Assembly (NCBI RefSeq): GCF_016598615.1
Contig: NZ_CP066831.1
Span: 9,920,001 to 9,984,000 of the forward strand
Direction of reading: 5' to 3'
Length of the DNA stretch: 64,000 bases
DNA from: Streptomyces liliifuscus
GTDB taxonomy: Bacteria > Actinomycetota > Actinomycetes > Streptomycetales > Streptomycetaceae
The translations under genes and the position numbers were made by a program. The notes beneath the pieces are model-generated. The model saw only the letters and a program-made list of their open reading frames with translations. It did not search any database and was not told where the DNA came from. Position 1 is the first letter of the stretch; the number at the start of each line of letters is the position of its first letter. Of this stretch, positions 17,390 to 25,384 are shown in pieces.

Positions 17390-17750
17390 GGTGGTTGTCC
17401 TTTCGCGGACGGTTCTTGTGGTCATGTGGGATGGGGGAGAGGCCGGATCGGGGGCGGTATGGACACACCCCGGCGGCGGAGACATCACCTCTCGTGCCGT
17501 GCCACGCCGTGACGGCGGACGCGAAGCCCCGTGACCGGACACGGCGTAGGAGTCGCACGACTCGCACGCGTTGTGCCTGTACGAGGAGAGGTGGTGCGGA
17601 GAAGCTGCTTCGCCGGTCGGAAGGGACGGGCTGATCAGCTGGATGAGAGGTATTTCAGCACCGGCGCCCGAGAAAGGGGCGTACACAAGTGCTGATGGCA
17701 CTGTAGCACTACTCCCTCCGGCGAGGGCCGGATGGCCGGATCCCAGGGCG
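17390..17750 (-). promoter_or_regulatory. Long 5' leader of the short rho gene, pyrimidine-rich
   Basis: There are about 400 bases between rho and the divergent hydroxylase, and no convincing gene. Read on the minus strand the region contains pyrimidine tracts such as ATACCTCTCATCC, CCGTCCCTTCCGACC and TTCTCCGCACCACCTCTCC, which look like Rho-utilisation sites. rho genes are often autoregulated in a leader by Rho itself. AGTGC (17688-17692) with GCACT at 17698-17702 and again at 17706-17710 forms a small palindrome cluster that could be an operator. All regulatory roles here are inferred. Confidence 0.4.
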
Positions 17751-17779
17751 TTGACACGGGAGATGCCTCGCGTCACGGT
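17751..17779 (+). promoter_or_regulatory. Probable promoter of the hydroxylase/P450 operon
   Basis: TTGACA (17751-17756) is followed after 17 bases by CACGGT (17774-17779). Transcription would start at about 17786-17787, exactly at ATG 17787, so a leaderless message is likely; there is no Shine-Dalgarno before that codon. Confidence 0.5.
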
Positions 17780-17786
17780 GGTCGGC

Positions 17787-18974
17787 ATGGTCGATGCCGG
17801 GATCGTCGAACGCGTAAGGGAACTGCGGCCGTTGATCCGGCGGAACGCGCTGCGGGCCGAGCGGGAACGGCGCGTGCCCGACGAGGTCGTCGCCGCGCTG
17901 ACCGGCACCGGCATCCACCGGATGAACGTCCCTCGCCGTTACGGCGGTTACCAGACTCCGCTGCGCACACAGGTCGACGCCTTCGCGGAGATCGCCGTCG
18001 AGTGCGGCTCCACGGCGTGGATGACACTGAGTCAGGCGGGGGTCTCGTACATCGCGGCGCTCTTCCCCGACGAGGCGCAGGACGACTTCTTCACCGGCCC
18101 GAGCGGTCCCGACGCGAGGATCGGCGGCACGCTCGTCCCCGGCGCCACGGCGGTGCCGTACGACGGGGGGTATCGGGTGGACGGCGCCTCGGCCTTCGCG
18201 ACCGGCTGTCATCACGCGGACTGGCATCTGCTGACGGCCGCGGTCACGCCCGCCGACGGTTCGCCGCCGGAAGGGCCGCCCGAGATGGTCTGGGCCGCGG
18301 TGCCGATGGCCGAGCTGGAGATCCTGGACGACTGGCATGTCACAGGTCTCGCCGGTACTGGGAGTAACACCGTCGTGGCCCGGGACATTCCCGTCCCCGC
18401 CCATCGCGTGCTTCCGGTCGGTCCGATGCTCGCCGGACAGATCCCGTCGAAGGCCAACGCGGACGACCCCTTCTACCGGATGCCCGTGCTGCTGCTGTTC
18501 TGCGCCTGGGCAGCGCCGGTGGCACTGGGCCTGGCCCGGGCGGCGATGACGGAGTTCGGCGAGCGCATCCACCGGCGCGGCATCACGTACACCTTCTACG
18601 AGCGGCAGAACGAGGCCACCGTCACGCATCTCCAGGCGGCCGAGGCGCAGATGAGGATCTCCAGCGCCGAGCTGGTGGCCGCCCGACTGACCGACGAGAT
18701 CGAGACCAAGGCCCGCGACGGCTCCCCGTACACCCTGCGCGAGCGGGCCAGGATCCGGGCCGAGAGCGGCTATCTGACCCGCCTCTGCAAGGAGGCCGTC
18801 GATCTGCTCGCCTCCGCCGCCGGTGCCTCATCGCTCCAGCAGGAGGTGCCCATGCAGCGCATCGCCCGCGACATGAACGCACTGTCCGTGCACTCCTTCG
18901 TCAACCCGGCCACCAACCTGGAGATCTACGGCCGCGTCCTGTCGGGAGTGGACCCGGGCACCCCCTTCCTGTGA
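17787..18974 (+). CDS. Flavin-dependent monooxygenase, acyl-CoA dehydrogenase fold (HpaH/HsaA-like)
   Basis: 395 aa. The sequence follows the group D flavin hydroxylases, which have an acyl-CoA dehydrogenase fold and use free reduced flavin: GIHRMNVPRRYGGYQTPL near the N-terminus, ECGSTAWM, the middle beta-domain ASAFATGCHHADWHLL and VTGLAGTGSNTVVARDIPVPAHRV, and a C-terminal four-helix bundle. Related enzymes hydroxylate phenols or polyketides. No flavin reductase gene is nearby. ATG 17787 is chosen from the promoter position. The P450 downstream probably shares the transcript, suggesting two oxidations on one substrate. Confidence 0.8.
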   Translation: MVDAGIVERVRELRPLIRRNALRAERERRVPDEVVAALTGTGIHRMNVPRRYGGYQTPLRTQVDAFAEIAVECGSTAWMTLSQAGVSYIAALFPDEAQDDFFTGPSGPDARIGGTLVPGATAVPYDGGYRVDGASAFATGCHHADWHLLTAAVTPADGSPPEGPPEMVWAAVPMAELEILDDWHVTGLAGTGSNTVVARDIPVPAHRVLPVGPMLAGQIPSKANADDPFYRMPVLLLFCAWAAPVALGLARAAMTEFGERIHRRGITYTFYERQNEATVTHLQAAEAQMRISSAELVAARLTDEIETKARDGSPYTLRERARIRAESGYLTRLCKEAVDLLASAAGASSLQQEVPMQRIARDMNALSVHSFVNPATNLEIYGRVLSGVDPGTPFL

Positions 18975-19036
18975 CGGTCACGGACGGTCACGGACGGCGG
19001 CGAGGGCGGCTCGCCGACGACAGTCAGGAGAATCGG

Positions 19037-20320
19037 TTGGACAGCACCCCTGCCATGCACACCCCTGGAATACCCACTCCTCTCGTCCCACCGCACCGGA
19101 TGGACCCGGCCGGCGGCTGCCCGCACGCCGACAACGCGCGCCTCCTCGCACGTGGCGCCGTCGCCTCGGTCGTCCTGCCCGGCGGAGTGGAAGGCATGGC
19201 GGTCCTCGGGCACGAGGCGCTGAAGGAGTTCCTCGCCCACCCCGAAGTCGCCAAGGACGCAGGCCACTTCACCGCGCTGCGGGAGGGGCGGATAGCCAAG
19301 GGATGGCCCCTCACGACCTTCGCGACCGTACGAGGGATGACGACCGCGGACGGCGACGACCACCGACGGCTGCGCGCATTGGTCAGCAAGGCGTTCACCG
19401 CCCGACGGGTCGAGCAACTGCGGCCCAGGATCGAGGAGTTGACGGACGGACTGCTCGACGACCTGCATCGCGCGGCCGAAGAGAGCGGAGGAGTGGCCGA
19501 CCTGCGCGAGCACTTCGCGCTGCCGCTGCCGATGGGCGTCATCGGGGAACTGCTCGGGGTCGACGCCGAGTACCGTGACCGGCTGCACCACCTCTCCAAC
19601 CAGGTCGTCGCCACCGACATCCGGCCCGAGAAGGCCCTCGCCGCGAACAAGGAGCTGGTGGCCGTGCTGGGCGCGGTGGTCGCGGTCCGCACCGAGCGGC
19701 CGGGCGACGACCTCACCACCGCGCTGATCACCGCCCGCGACGAGGGCGGCGACCGGCTCACCCACGAGGAACTCATCGGCACCCTGGTACTGATGATCAT
19801 CGCCGGGCACGAGACCACACTGAACCTCATCACCAACGCCGTACGCGCCCTCTGCGGCCACCGGGAACAGCTGGAGCGGGTCACGCGGGGCGAGGCCGGC
19901 TGGGCGGACGTCGTCGAGGAGACCCTGCGCTGGGACGCGCCCGTCAGCTACTTCCCCTTCCGCTACCCCGTGCGGGACCTGACGGTCGACGGGACCGTGA
20001 TACCCCGGGGTACGCTCGTCCTGTCCGGCTACTCGGCGGCCGGGCGCGATCCGGCCGCCCACGGGCCCGACGCCGACCGCTTCGACGTCACCAGGCCCGC
20101 CAGGCCCGGCACCACGCGGCATCTGTCCCTCGGTCACGGCACCCACTACTGCCTCGGCGCCCCGCTGGCCCGGCTGGAGTCCACCATCGCCCTGGAGCGG
20201 CTGTTCGCCCGATTCCCCGGCCTCGACGTGGCTCTGCCCGAGGCGGACCTCGCCCGCCACTCCAGCTTCGTGGGCAACAGCGTCCGGGCACTTCCCGTAC
20301 GCGTGTCACCGCGGGTGTGA
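19037..20320 (+). CDS. Cytochrome P450
   Basis: 427 aa. Class I bacterial P450. The oxygen-binding I-helix motif is AGHETT, the K-helix ExxR is EETLRWDAP, and the heme loop is HLSLGHGTHYCLGAPLAR with the axial Cys. TTG 19037 is preferred as start because AGGAG lies 6 bases upstream (19026-19030); a GTG at 18971 that overlaps the hydroxylase stop, or ATG 19055, are alternatives. The electron partners (ferredoxin and reductase) are not encoded nearby. Located 62 bases after the flavin monooxygenase and most likely part of the same operon. The substrate is unknown. Confidence 0.93.
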   Translation: MDSTPAMHTPGIPTPLVPPHRMDPAGGCPHADNARLLARGAVASVVLPGGVEGMAVLGHEALKEFLAHPEVAKDAGHFTALREGRIAKGWPLTTFATVRGMTTADGDDHRRLRALVSKAFTARRVEQLRPRIEELTDGLLDDLHRAAEESGGVADLREHFALPLPMGVIGELLGVDAEYRDRLHHLSNQVVATDIRPEKALAANKELVAVLGAVVAVRTERPGDDLTTALITARDEGGDRLTHEELIGTLVLMIIAGHETTLNLITNAVRALCGHREQLERVTRGEAGWADVVEETLRWDAPVSYFPFRYPVRDLTVDGTVIPRGTLVLSGYSAAGRDPAAHGPDADRFDVTRPARPGTTRHLSLGHGTHYCLGAPLARLESTIALERLFARFPGLDVALPEADLARHSSFVGNSVRALPVRVSPRV

Positions 20321-20350
20321 AGTCCGCTCGCCCGAACAATCATGGGGATG

Positions 20351-20377
20351 TGTCGATCCGGCGCCGGCCCGTTCGTC
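20351..20377 (+). promoter_or_regulatory. ECF42-type promoter of the DGPF/sigma operon
   Basis: TGTCGA (20351-20356) and CGTC (20374-20377) are separated by 17 bases and lie about 50 bases before the DGPF start. As I recall, the promoter reported for ECF42 sigma factors has TGTCGA at -35 and a CGWC-like -10, upstream of their own operon; this match therefore points to autoregulation. Confidence 0.7.
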
Positions 20378-20425
20378 GGTGGGGTGCAGGGACCAGGAAC
20401 AGAGGGAATCGAGGAGGACCGGGTC

Positions 20426-20767
20426 ATGAAGTACGTGATGTTCATCTGCACCCCCGTCGGCGGCGAGGAGCTCAGCCCCGAGGAGATCGCCGACGACCCC
20501 CGCTTCACCTCGTACATCGACGAGGTCCGCACCAGCGGCGTGGTGAAGGGCGGCGCACGGCTGCGGCCGGCCACCGACGCCACCACCGTGCGCGTCCAGG
20601 GCGACGAAGTCCTGCTCAGCGACGGGCCGTTCGTGGAGTCCAAGGAGTATGTCGCCGGTTTCGACATCATCGAGGTCGCCGACCTCGACGAGGCCATCGC
20701 GCTGGCGTCGCGGCATCCCGCCGCGCTCGGCGGCGGTTCTGTCGAGGTGCGGCCGGTCTGGGAGTGA
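20426..20767 (+). CDS. DGPF-domain (YCII-related) protein, partner of ECF42 sigma
   Basis: 113 aa. The family name motif LLSDGPFVESKEYVAGFDIIEV is present in the second half, and the protein starts with the usual MKYVMFIC. The fold is a dimeric alpha-beta barrel of unknown function; DGPF genes are regularly found next to ECF42 sigma genes. The ribosome site GAGGAGGA (20411-20418) is strong. Its stop codon overlaps the sigma factor start (GTGA). It may be a target or a modulator of the sigma factor; the sequence does not decide which. Confidence 0.9.
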   Translation: MKYVMFICTPVGGEELSPEEIADDPRFTSYIDEVRTSGVVKGGARLRPATDATTVRVQGDEVLLSDGPFVESKEYVAGFDIIEVADLDEAIALASRHPAALGGGSVEVRPVWE

Positions 20768-22074
20768 ACGAGAACGAAGCGGCGGACGACATCGAAGGCG
20801 CGGAAGACATCGAAGCGACGGACGGCGTCGAGGAGGCCGTCGCCGCCGCCTTCCGCGAGGAATGGGGCCAGGTCGTTGCCACCCTGATCAGGGTGACCGG
20901 CGACTGGGACCTCGCCGAGGAGTGTGCGCAGGACGCCTTCGCCCAGGCACTCGCCCGGTGGCGGCGCGACGGAGTACCGCGCCGCCCCGGCGCCTGGCTG
21001 ACCACGACCGCGCGCAACCGCGCCCTGGACGTGCTGCGCCGGGAGGCGGTCGGGGCGGCGAAACTGCGGGAGGCGGCTGTGCTGGCACGGGACGGGGGAC
21101 CCTTCGACCCGCACGACCCGGACTTCGACAACGACAGCGGGGTGACGGACGACCGGCTGCGGCTGCTCTTCACCTGCTGCCATCCCGCGCTGCCCATCGA
21201 GGCCCGGGTCGCCCTGACCCTGCGCACCCTCGCGGGGCTCACCACGCCCGAGATCGCCCGCGCCTTCCTCGTCCCCGAGGCGACGATGGCGCAACGCCTC
21301 GTGCGCGCCAAGCGGAAGATCCGCAACGCCGGCATCCCGTACCGCGTACCGCCCGCGCATCTGCTGCCCGAGCGGACGATCGGCGTGCTGGGCGTGGTGT
21401 ACCTCCTGTTCAACGAGGGGTACGCGGCCACGTCCGGCGCCGATCTCCTGCGGAGGAACCTCTGCGCGGAGGCCGTCCGGCTCGCCCGGGTGCTGGCCCG
21501 GCTCATGCCCGACGAGCCCGAGGTCCTCGGACTTCTCGCGCTCCTCCTGCTGCACGACGCCCGGCGGAACACCCGTGTGGACGCGGCCGGTGACCTGGTC
21601 ACCCTGGAGGACCAGGACCGTACGGCCTGGGACCGGGCGGAGGCCGACGAGGGCGCCGCCCTCCTGGAGACGGCACTGCGCCGGGGGCGGCCGGGGCCGT
21701 ACCAGATCCAGGCCGCCATCGCGGCCTGCCATGTCACTGCGACCACCGCCGAGGAGACGGACTGGGCCGACATCGCCGCGCTGTACGGGGAGTTGGCGCG
21801 CCACGTGCCGTCCGACGTCGTCCGGCTGAACCGCGCGGTGGCCGTCGGCATGTCGGAGAGCCCCGAGGCCGGTCTGGCCCTGGTGGCGGAGCTGGAGAAG
21901 GCGGGCGACCTGGCCGGCTACCACCTGCTGCCCGCCACCCGGGCGGACCTCCTGCGGCGCACGGGACGCATGGGCGAGGCGGCCGAGGCGTACGAGAAGG
22001 CGCTGGAGCTGGTGGAGAACGACGCCGAGCGGCGTTTCCTCGAAAAGCGGCTCGCGGAGTGCCGATCGGCGTAG
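20764..22074 (+). CDS. ECF42-family RNA polymerase sigma factor with TPR-like C-terminal extension
   Basis: 436 aa. Sigma region 2 lies at about 25-90 (TGDWDLAEECAQDAFAQALARW, ARNRALDVLRRE) and region 4 at about 135-185 (TLRTLAGLTTPEIARAFLVPEATMAQRLVRAKRKIR). The ~220-residue C-terminal extension begins with the family motif VLGVVYLLFNEGYAATSG and continues as TPR-like helices to the end. This architecture, with a co-encoded DGPF protein and no anti-sigma gene, defines ECF42, in which the C-terminal extension is needed for activity. The N-terminus carries an unusual acidic stretch (ENEAADDIEGAEDIEATDG). GTG 20764 overlaps the DGPF stop. Confidence 0.92.
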   Translation: MNENEAADDIEGAEDIEATDGVEEAVAAAFREEWGQVVATLIRVTGDWDLAEECAQDAFAQALARWRRDGVPRRPGAWLTTTARNRALDVLRREAVGAAKLREAAVLARDGGPFDPHDPDFDNDSGVTDDRLRLLFTCCHPALPIEARVALTLRTLAGLTTPEIARAFLVPEATMAQRLVRAKRKIRNAGIPYRVPPAHLLPERTIGVLGVVYLLFNEGYAATSGADLLRRNLCAEAVRLARVLARLMPDEPEVLGLLALLLLHDARRNTRVDAAGDLVTLEDQDRTAWDRAEADEGAALLETALRRGRPGPYQIQAAIAACHVTATTAEETDWADIAALYGELARHVPSDVVRLNRAVAVGMSESPEAGLALVAELEKAGDLAGYHLLPATRADLLRRTGRMGEAAEAYEKALELVENDAERRFLEKRLAECRSA

Positions 22075-22141
22075 GAACAGCTCGTAGGCGGCGCGAAAGG
22101 CGACGGCCTGCCGGGCGCGGTCCTCCGGGACAGGGGCCGGA

Positions 22142-23737
22142 CTACCCGATCACGTCGAAGATCCCGAACCCGAAGCCCTGAGCCGTGACGGTATCGCCGT
22201 CGATCGCGACACCGGACGACTCCAGGGCCCGGCCGGGCCGGACGCGGCCGAGGCGGTAACTCGTCTGCCCCTGCTGGGGGTTGACGACCACGAGATACCG
22301 TCCGCCGCGTACGTACACGAACGGGTATCCGGCGTGCAGGACCTCCACCGAGCCGCCCGACCCGAGTTCCGGAGTCGTCGTGCGGAGAGCGATGAGACGG
22401 CGTACGAGATGGAGGAGGGACCTGTCGTCGGCGCGCTGGGCGGCGACGGTGGGGCGGTCGGGGGCGGGGTCGACCGGGAGATAGGGGTGGTCGGACGTCG
22501 AGAAGCCCGCGTTGGGGCCGTCGTCCCACTGCATGGGAGTGCGGGAACCCGCCCGGTTGTAGCGCGGGCCGAGCACGCTGCCCTCGGTGTCGGGGAGGTC
22601 CGGGACGTAGCGCATGCCGATCTCGTCGCCGTAGTAGATGGCCGGGAGCGTGGGCCAGGTGAGCTGGAAGGCGAAGGCGGCAGGGAGCTGTTCGGCCGTG
22701 CGGGGGCCGCAGTTGAGGCGGGAGAAGTCGTGGTTGGCGGTCGGCAGGGAGATGAAGCCGCTGCCGCGGAGAGCGGACGAAGCCCGCTGCCAGGCCTCGA
22801 CGAAGGGGCGGGGCGAGCCCTGGCCGCTCGGGTCGAAGAAGCAGTCGAGCGGGTCCCAGGTGTCATTGACGGTGCCGGTGCCGTTGCTCCACAGCGAGCG
22901 CAGCGCCAGGCCGTCGGTGGGGCCGCCGAAGTGCAGGAAGAAGTCCGTGTGGAACCCCGCCGGGACCGACACCTCGGGCTCGCCCCACTCCGACAGCAGC
23001 ACCGCGTCCGGGTGCGTACGGTCCAGCCAGTGACGCAGCTCCGTCCAGATCTCGCTCGTACCGGCCTTGTCCGGGTCGTCCTTGACGAGCGAGGCGGCCA
23101 TGTCGACGCGGAAGCCCGAGAGGCCGAGGCTCAGCCAGTGGTCCATGATCGTGCGCAGGGCCTCACGGTTGGCGCGCGGACCCTCCGCGTCCACCGGCTG
23201 CCGCCACGGCTCGGCGGAATTCTCGCGCGCGTAACCGAAGTTGAGAGCAGGTTGGAAGTCGAAGAAGTTCGGGAGATACGCGCCGGGTCGGCTGCCAGGC
23301 GAGGCCACGAATCCCTCCGGCGTGCCCCCTGACCGGCCCTCCGGCGCCCAGACGTAGCGATGGTCGTCCGGATCGTTCGCCGAGGCCCTGAACCACGGGT
23401 GCTCGGCGGAGGTGTGCCCGGCGACCAGGTCGAGGAGCACCCGGATACCGCGACGGCCCGCCCGGTCGACGAGCTTCGCCAGGTCGTCGTTGGATCCGTA
23501 GCGCGGAGCCACGTTCAGGTAGTCGGCGACGTCGTACCCCGCGTCCCCGAACGGCGAGACGAAGCACGGGTTCAGCCAGACCGTGTTCACCCCCAGCCAC
23601 ACCAGATGGTCGAGACGCTCGGCGATGCCGTCGAAGTCACCGATCCCATCGCCGTTCGAGTCCGCGAACGACTGCGGATAGATCTGGTAGAACACGGCAT
23701 CGGCCAGCCATGCGGGCGCGGGACGGAAGGAGTTCAT
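22142..23737 (-). CDS. GH13 alpha-glucosidase / alpha-amylase family enzyme
   Basis: 531 aa, cytoplasmic (no signal peptide). The barrel begins AVFYQIYPQSFADSNGDGIGDFDGI, typical of oligo-1,6-glucosidase and related exo-acting members. The nucleophile Asp is in GFRVDMAASL, the acid/base Glu in VLLSEWGEPE, and the transition-state Asp in PTANHDFSRL. A C-terminal beta-domain follows (PFVYVRGGRYLVVVNP). It probably hydrolyses or transfers alpha-glucosyl units from oligosaccharides; linkage preference cannot be read. ATG 23737 is taken because the preceding in-frame residues (to 23779) are not conserved. No adjacent transporter or LacI gene is visible, so it stands alone. Confidence 0.88.
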   Translation of the reverse strand: MNSFRPAPAWLADAVFYQIYPQSFADSNGDGIGDFDGIAERLDHLVWLGVNTVWLNPCFVSPFGDAGYDVADYLNVAPRYGSNDDLAKLVDRAGRRGIRVLLDLVAGHTSAEHPWFRASANDPDDHRYVWAPEGRSGGTPEGFVASPGSRPGAYLPNFFDFQPALNFGYARENSAEPWRQPVDAEGPRANREALRTIMDHWLSLGLSGFRVDMAASLVKDDPDKAGTSEIWTELRHWLDRTHPDAVLLSEWGEPEVSVPAGFHTDFFLHFGGPTDGLALRSLWSNGTGTVNDTWDPLDCFFDPSGQGSPRPFVEAWQRASSALRGSGFISLPTANHDFSRLNCGPRTAEQLPAAFAFQLTWPTLPAIYYGDEIGMRYVPDLPDTEGSVLGPRYNRAGSRTPMQWDDGPNAGFSTSDHPYLPVDPAPDRPTVAAQRADDRSLLHLVRRLIALRTTTPELGSGGSVEVLHAGYPFVYVRGGRYLVVVNPQQGQTSYRLGRVRPGRALESSGVAIDGDTVTAQGFGFGIFDVIG

Positions 23738-23805
23738 AGATCGAGAGTGACAGCGAGACCGAGGCCTGGGAAAGACCACGCCATGGCCAGAGCCTGGGCG
23801 GGAGG

Positions 23806-23858
23806 CGCGCCCCGAAGGGGCGCGGGGAACTGCGCGCCCAGCAACAACGAACCCGCAG
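23806..23858. repeat. Interspersed repeat with 8-bp hairpin
   Basis: CGCGCCCC-GAA-GGGGCGCG (23806-23824) forms a perfect stem, followed by GGGAACTGCGCG and ACCCGCAG, in the arrangement seen at 46486-46538 and 55800-55852. It lies between the divergent GH13 and methyltransferase genes. Confidence 0.75.
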
Positions 23859-23900
23859 ACAAATCACGGCACCCCAGTGGAACGCCTACGCTGAGCAGCC

Positions 23901-24638
23901 ATGTTCACCCCGCAAGGCCCCACGTTCCGCGAACTCGCCGTACAGGCACTGTCGTCCGTCGAGCACGGCTACGACCTGCTCGCACCCAAGTTCGACCACA
24001 CCCCGTTCCGTACACCGGACTCGGTACTGCGGTCCGTCGCACGGGCCCTCGGAAGGATCGGCCCGTTCCAGCGTGGACTCGACCTGTGCTGCGGCACCGG
24101 CGCGGGCATGGACGTGCTGCGGACGGTGTGCCGGGAGCAGGTCACCGGCGTCGACATCAGCACCGGCATGCTCGCCGTGGCCCGGGAGAGGGCGGCGCGT
24201 CCCGGCGGGCCGCCGACCGCCTGGGTACGCGGTGACGCCCGCGCCCTCCCGTTCGGACCGGCCTTCGACCTCGTGGTGAGCTTCGGGGCGTTCGGGCACT
24301 TCCTGCCCAGGGAGTTGCCGGGGCTGTTCGCGCAGGTCCACTCCGTGCTCCGGCCCGGCGGACGATTCGCCTTCCCGATCGGAGCCCCCGCCCGCCCCGG
24401 CTCACGCGGCTACTGGGCCCTGCTCGGCTTCGACGCGGCGATGCGCGTACGGAACGCCGTGTGGCGTCCCCCGTTCGTCATGTACTACCGGGATTTCCGC
24501 CTCGACGACGTACGACGGGAACTCGCCCGCGCCGGTTTCGCGGTGGAGCTGTACGCCCTCCCCGAGTTCGGGTGCAGGAGTGACGGCAGCCCCCGCTGCA
24601 GGATGGTGGTGGCGACGAAGCCGGGGAATGCGGAGTAG
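23901..24638 (+). CDS. Class I SAM-dependent methyltransferase
   Basis: 245 aa. Motif I is GLDLCCGTGAGMDVL (residues ~56-70), motif II TGVDISTGMLAVARER, and the post-motif FDLVVSFGAFGHFLPRELPGLF is the usual active-site strand. It looks like a small-molecule methyltransferase; the N-terminal helices and the C-terminal aromatic region (FVMYYRDFRLDDV) would form the substrate pocket. No biosynthetic neighbours point to a substrate. The start at ATG 23901 is the first in frame. Confidence 0.87.
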   Translation: MFTPQGPTFRELAVQALSSVEHGYDLLAPKFDHTPFRTPDSVLRSVARALGRIGPFQRGLDLCCGTGAGMDVLRTVCREQVTGVDISTGMLAVARERAARPGGPPTAWVRGDARALPFGPAFDLVVSFGAFGHFLPRELPGLFAQVHSVLRPGGRFAFPIGAPARPGSRGYWALLGFDAAMRVRNAVWRPPFVMYYRDFRLDDVRRELARAGFAVELYALPEFGCRSDGSPRCRMVVATKPGNAE

Positions 24639-24662
24639 CTGCGGCCGGGGAGCCGGGAGCGG

Positions 24663-25226
24663 CTATTCGAGCCCGGAGATCCGGAACACCGTCCGAGCGG
24701 TCTCCCGGTCGAGCCGCTCCGACAGCCGCCGCAGCTCCGTCGTACCGCAGACGAGTGAGCCGCCCGCCGCCGAGGCCCGCGCGCCCTCGTCCAGGAGCCG
24801 CCACAGTGCGGGGTTGGCGACCAGGACCCGGGGATCGAACTCGACGCGCCCGCCGAACTCGTCGCGCAGGACGAGGCGTTGGGCCACCCCGTGCGAGCGG
24901 CACACCGCCACGAGTCTGTCCGTGCACACGGACCGGTGCCCGAACAGGCCCTGGCACACGAACTCGTCCTCGCACGCGGACACGCGGGCGGGCAGCAGCA
25001 CGGCGAACAGGACGAAGGCCAGCGTCGCCCACAGCAGGAACCGCAACGCCGTGAGGTGTCCCGAACCCGCGTCGCACACCAGCAACAGCCCCAGCATCAG
25101 CGCGGCACAGCCCGCGGCCGAGCGAGCCTCACCCGCCCACGCGCGGTCGTGCACCCACGCGCCGTCGTCGTACGCCGGCACATCGGGGAAACGACCGGAC
25201 GCGGGCCCCTCGATACGTCGAGACAT
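24663..25226 (-). CDS. Membrane protein of unknown function
   Basis: 187 aa, not recognised. Residues ~40-85 form two hydrophobic helices (AGCAALMLGLLLVCD and ALRFLLWATLAFVLFAVLL), followed by a ~100-residue soluble domain with the strands FVCQGLFGHRSVCTDRLVAVC and LRDEFGGRVEFDP, resembling a pleckstrin-like or bPH-type fold. ATG 25226 is preferred over the longer frame; a -10-like TACCGT lies 7 bases upstream on the minus strand, which suggests a leaderless mRNA. It is convergent with the methyltransferase. Confidence 0.7.
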   Translation of the reverse strand: MSRRIEGPASGRFPDVPAYDDGAWVHDRAWAGEARSAAGCAALMLGLLLVCDAGSGHLTALRFLLWATLAFVLFAVLLPARVSACEDEFVCQGLFGHRSVCTDRLVAVCRSHGVAQRLVLRDEFGGRVEFDPRVLVANPALWRLLDEGARASAAGGSLVCGTTELRRLSERLDRETARTVFRISGLE

Positions 25227-25384
25227 GGCGGCGACGGTAGGCACGCCCCACACGCGGTGGGAGCGACTTGATGCTTCGCTGACTCTCCGGCCGACGAAAT
25301 TGACGCGTGTCGTACGGCGCCCGTCCGGAATGCAACCACCCGTCACCGTGCGTAGTGCTCATTTCGCCGGTGCGGCGATGCCGG

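Noticed and set aside
17390..17914. N-terminal extension of the rho paralogue up to 17914
   Set aside because: The frame is open but the composition (many Ser, Cys, His, Asn) is unlike coding sequence here, and a good ribosome site fits ATG 17389.
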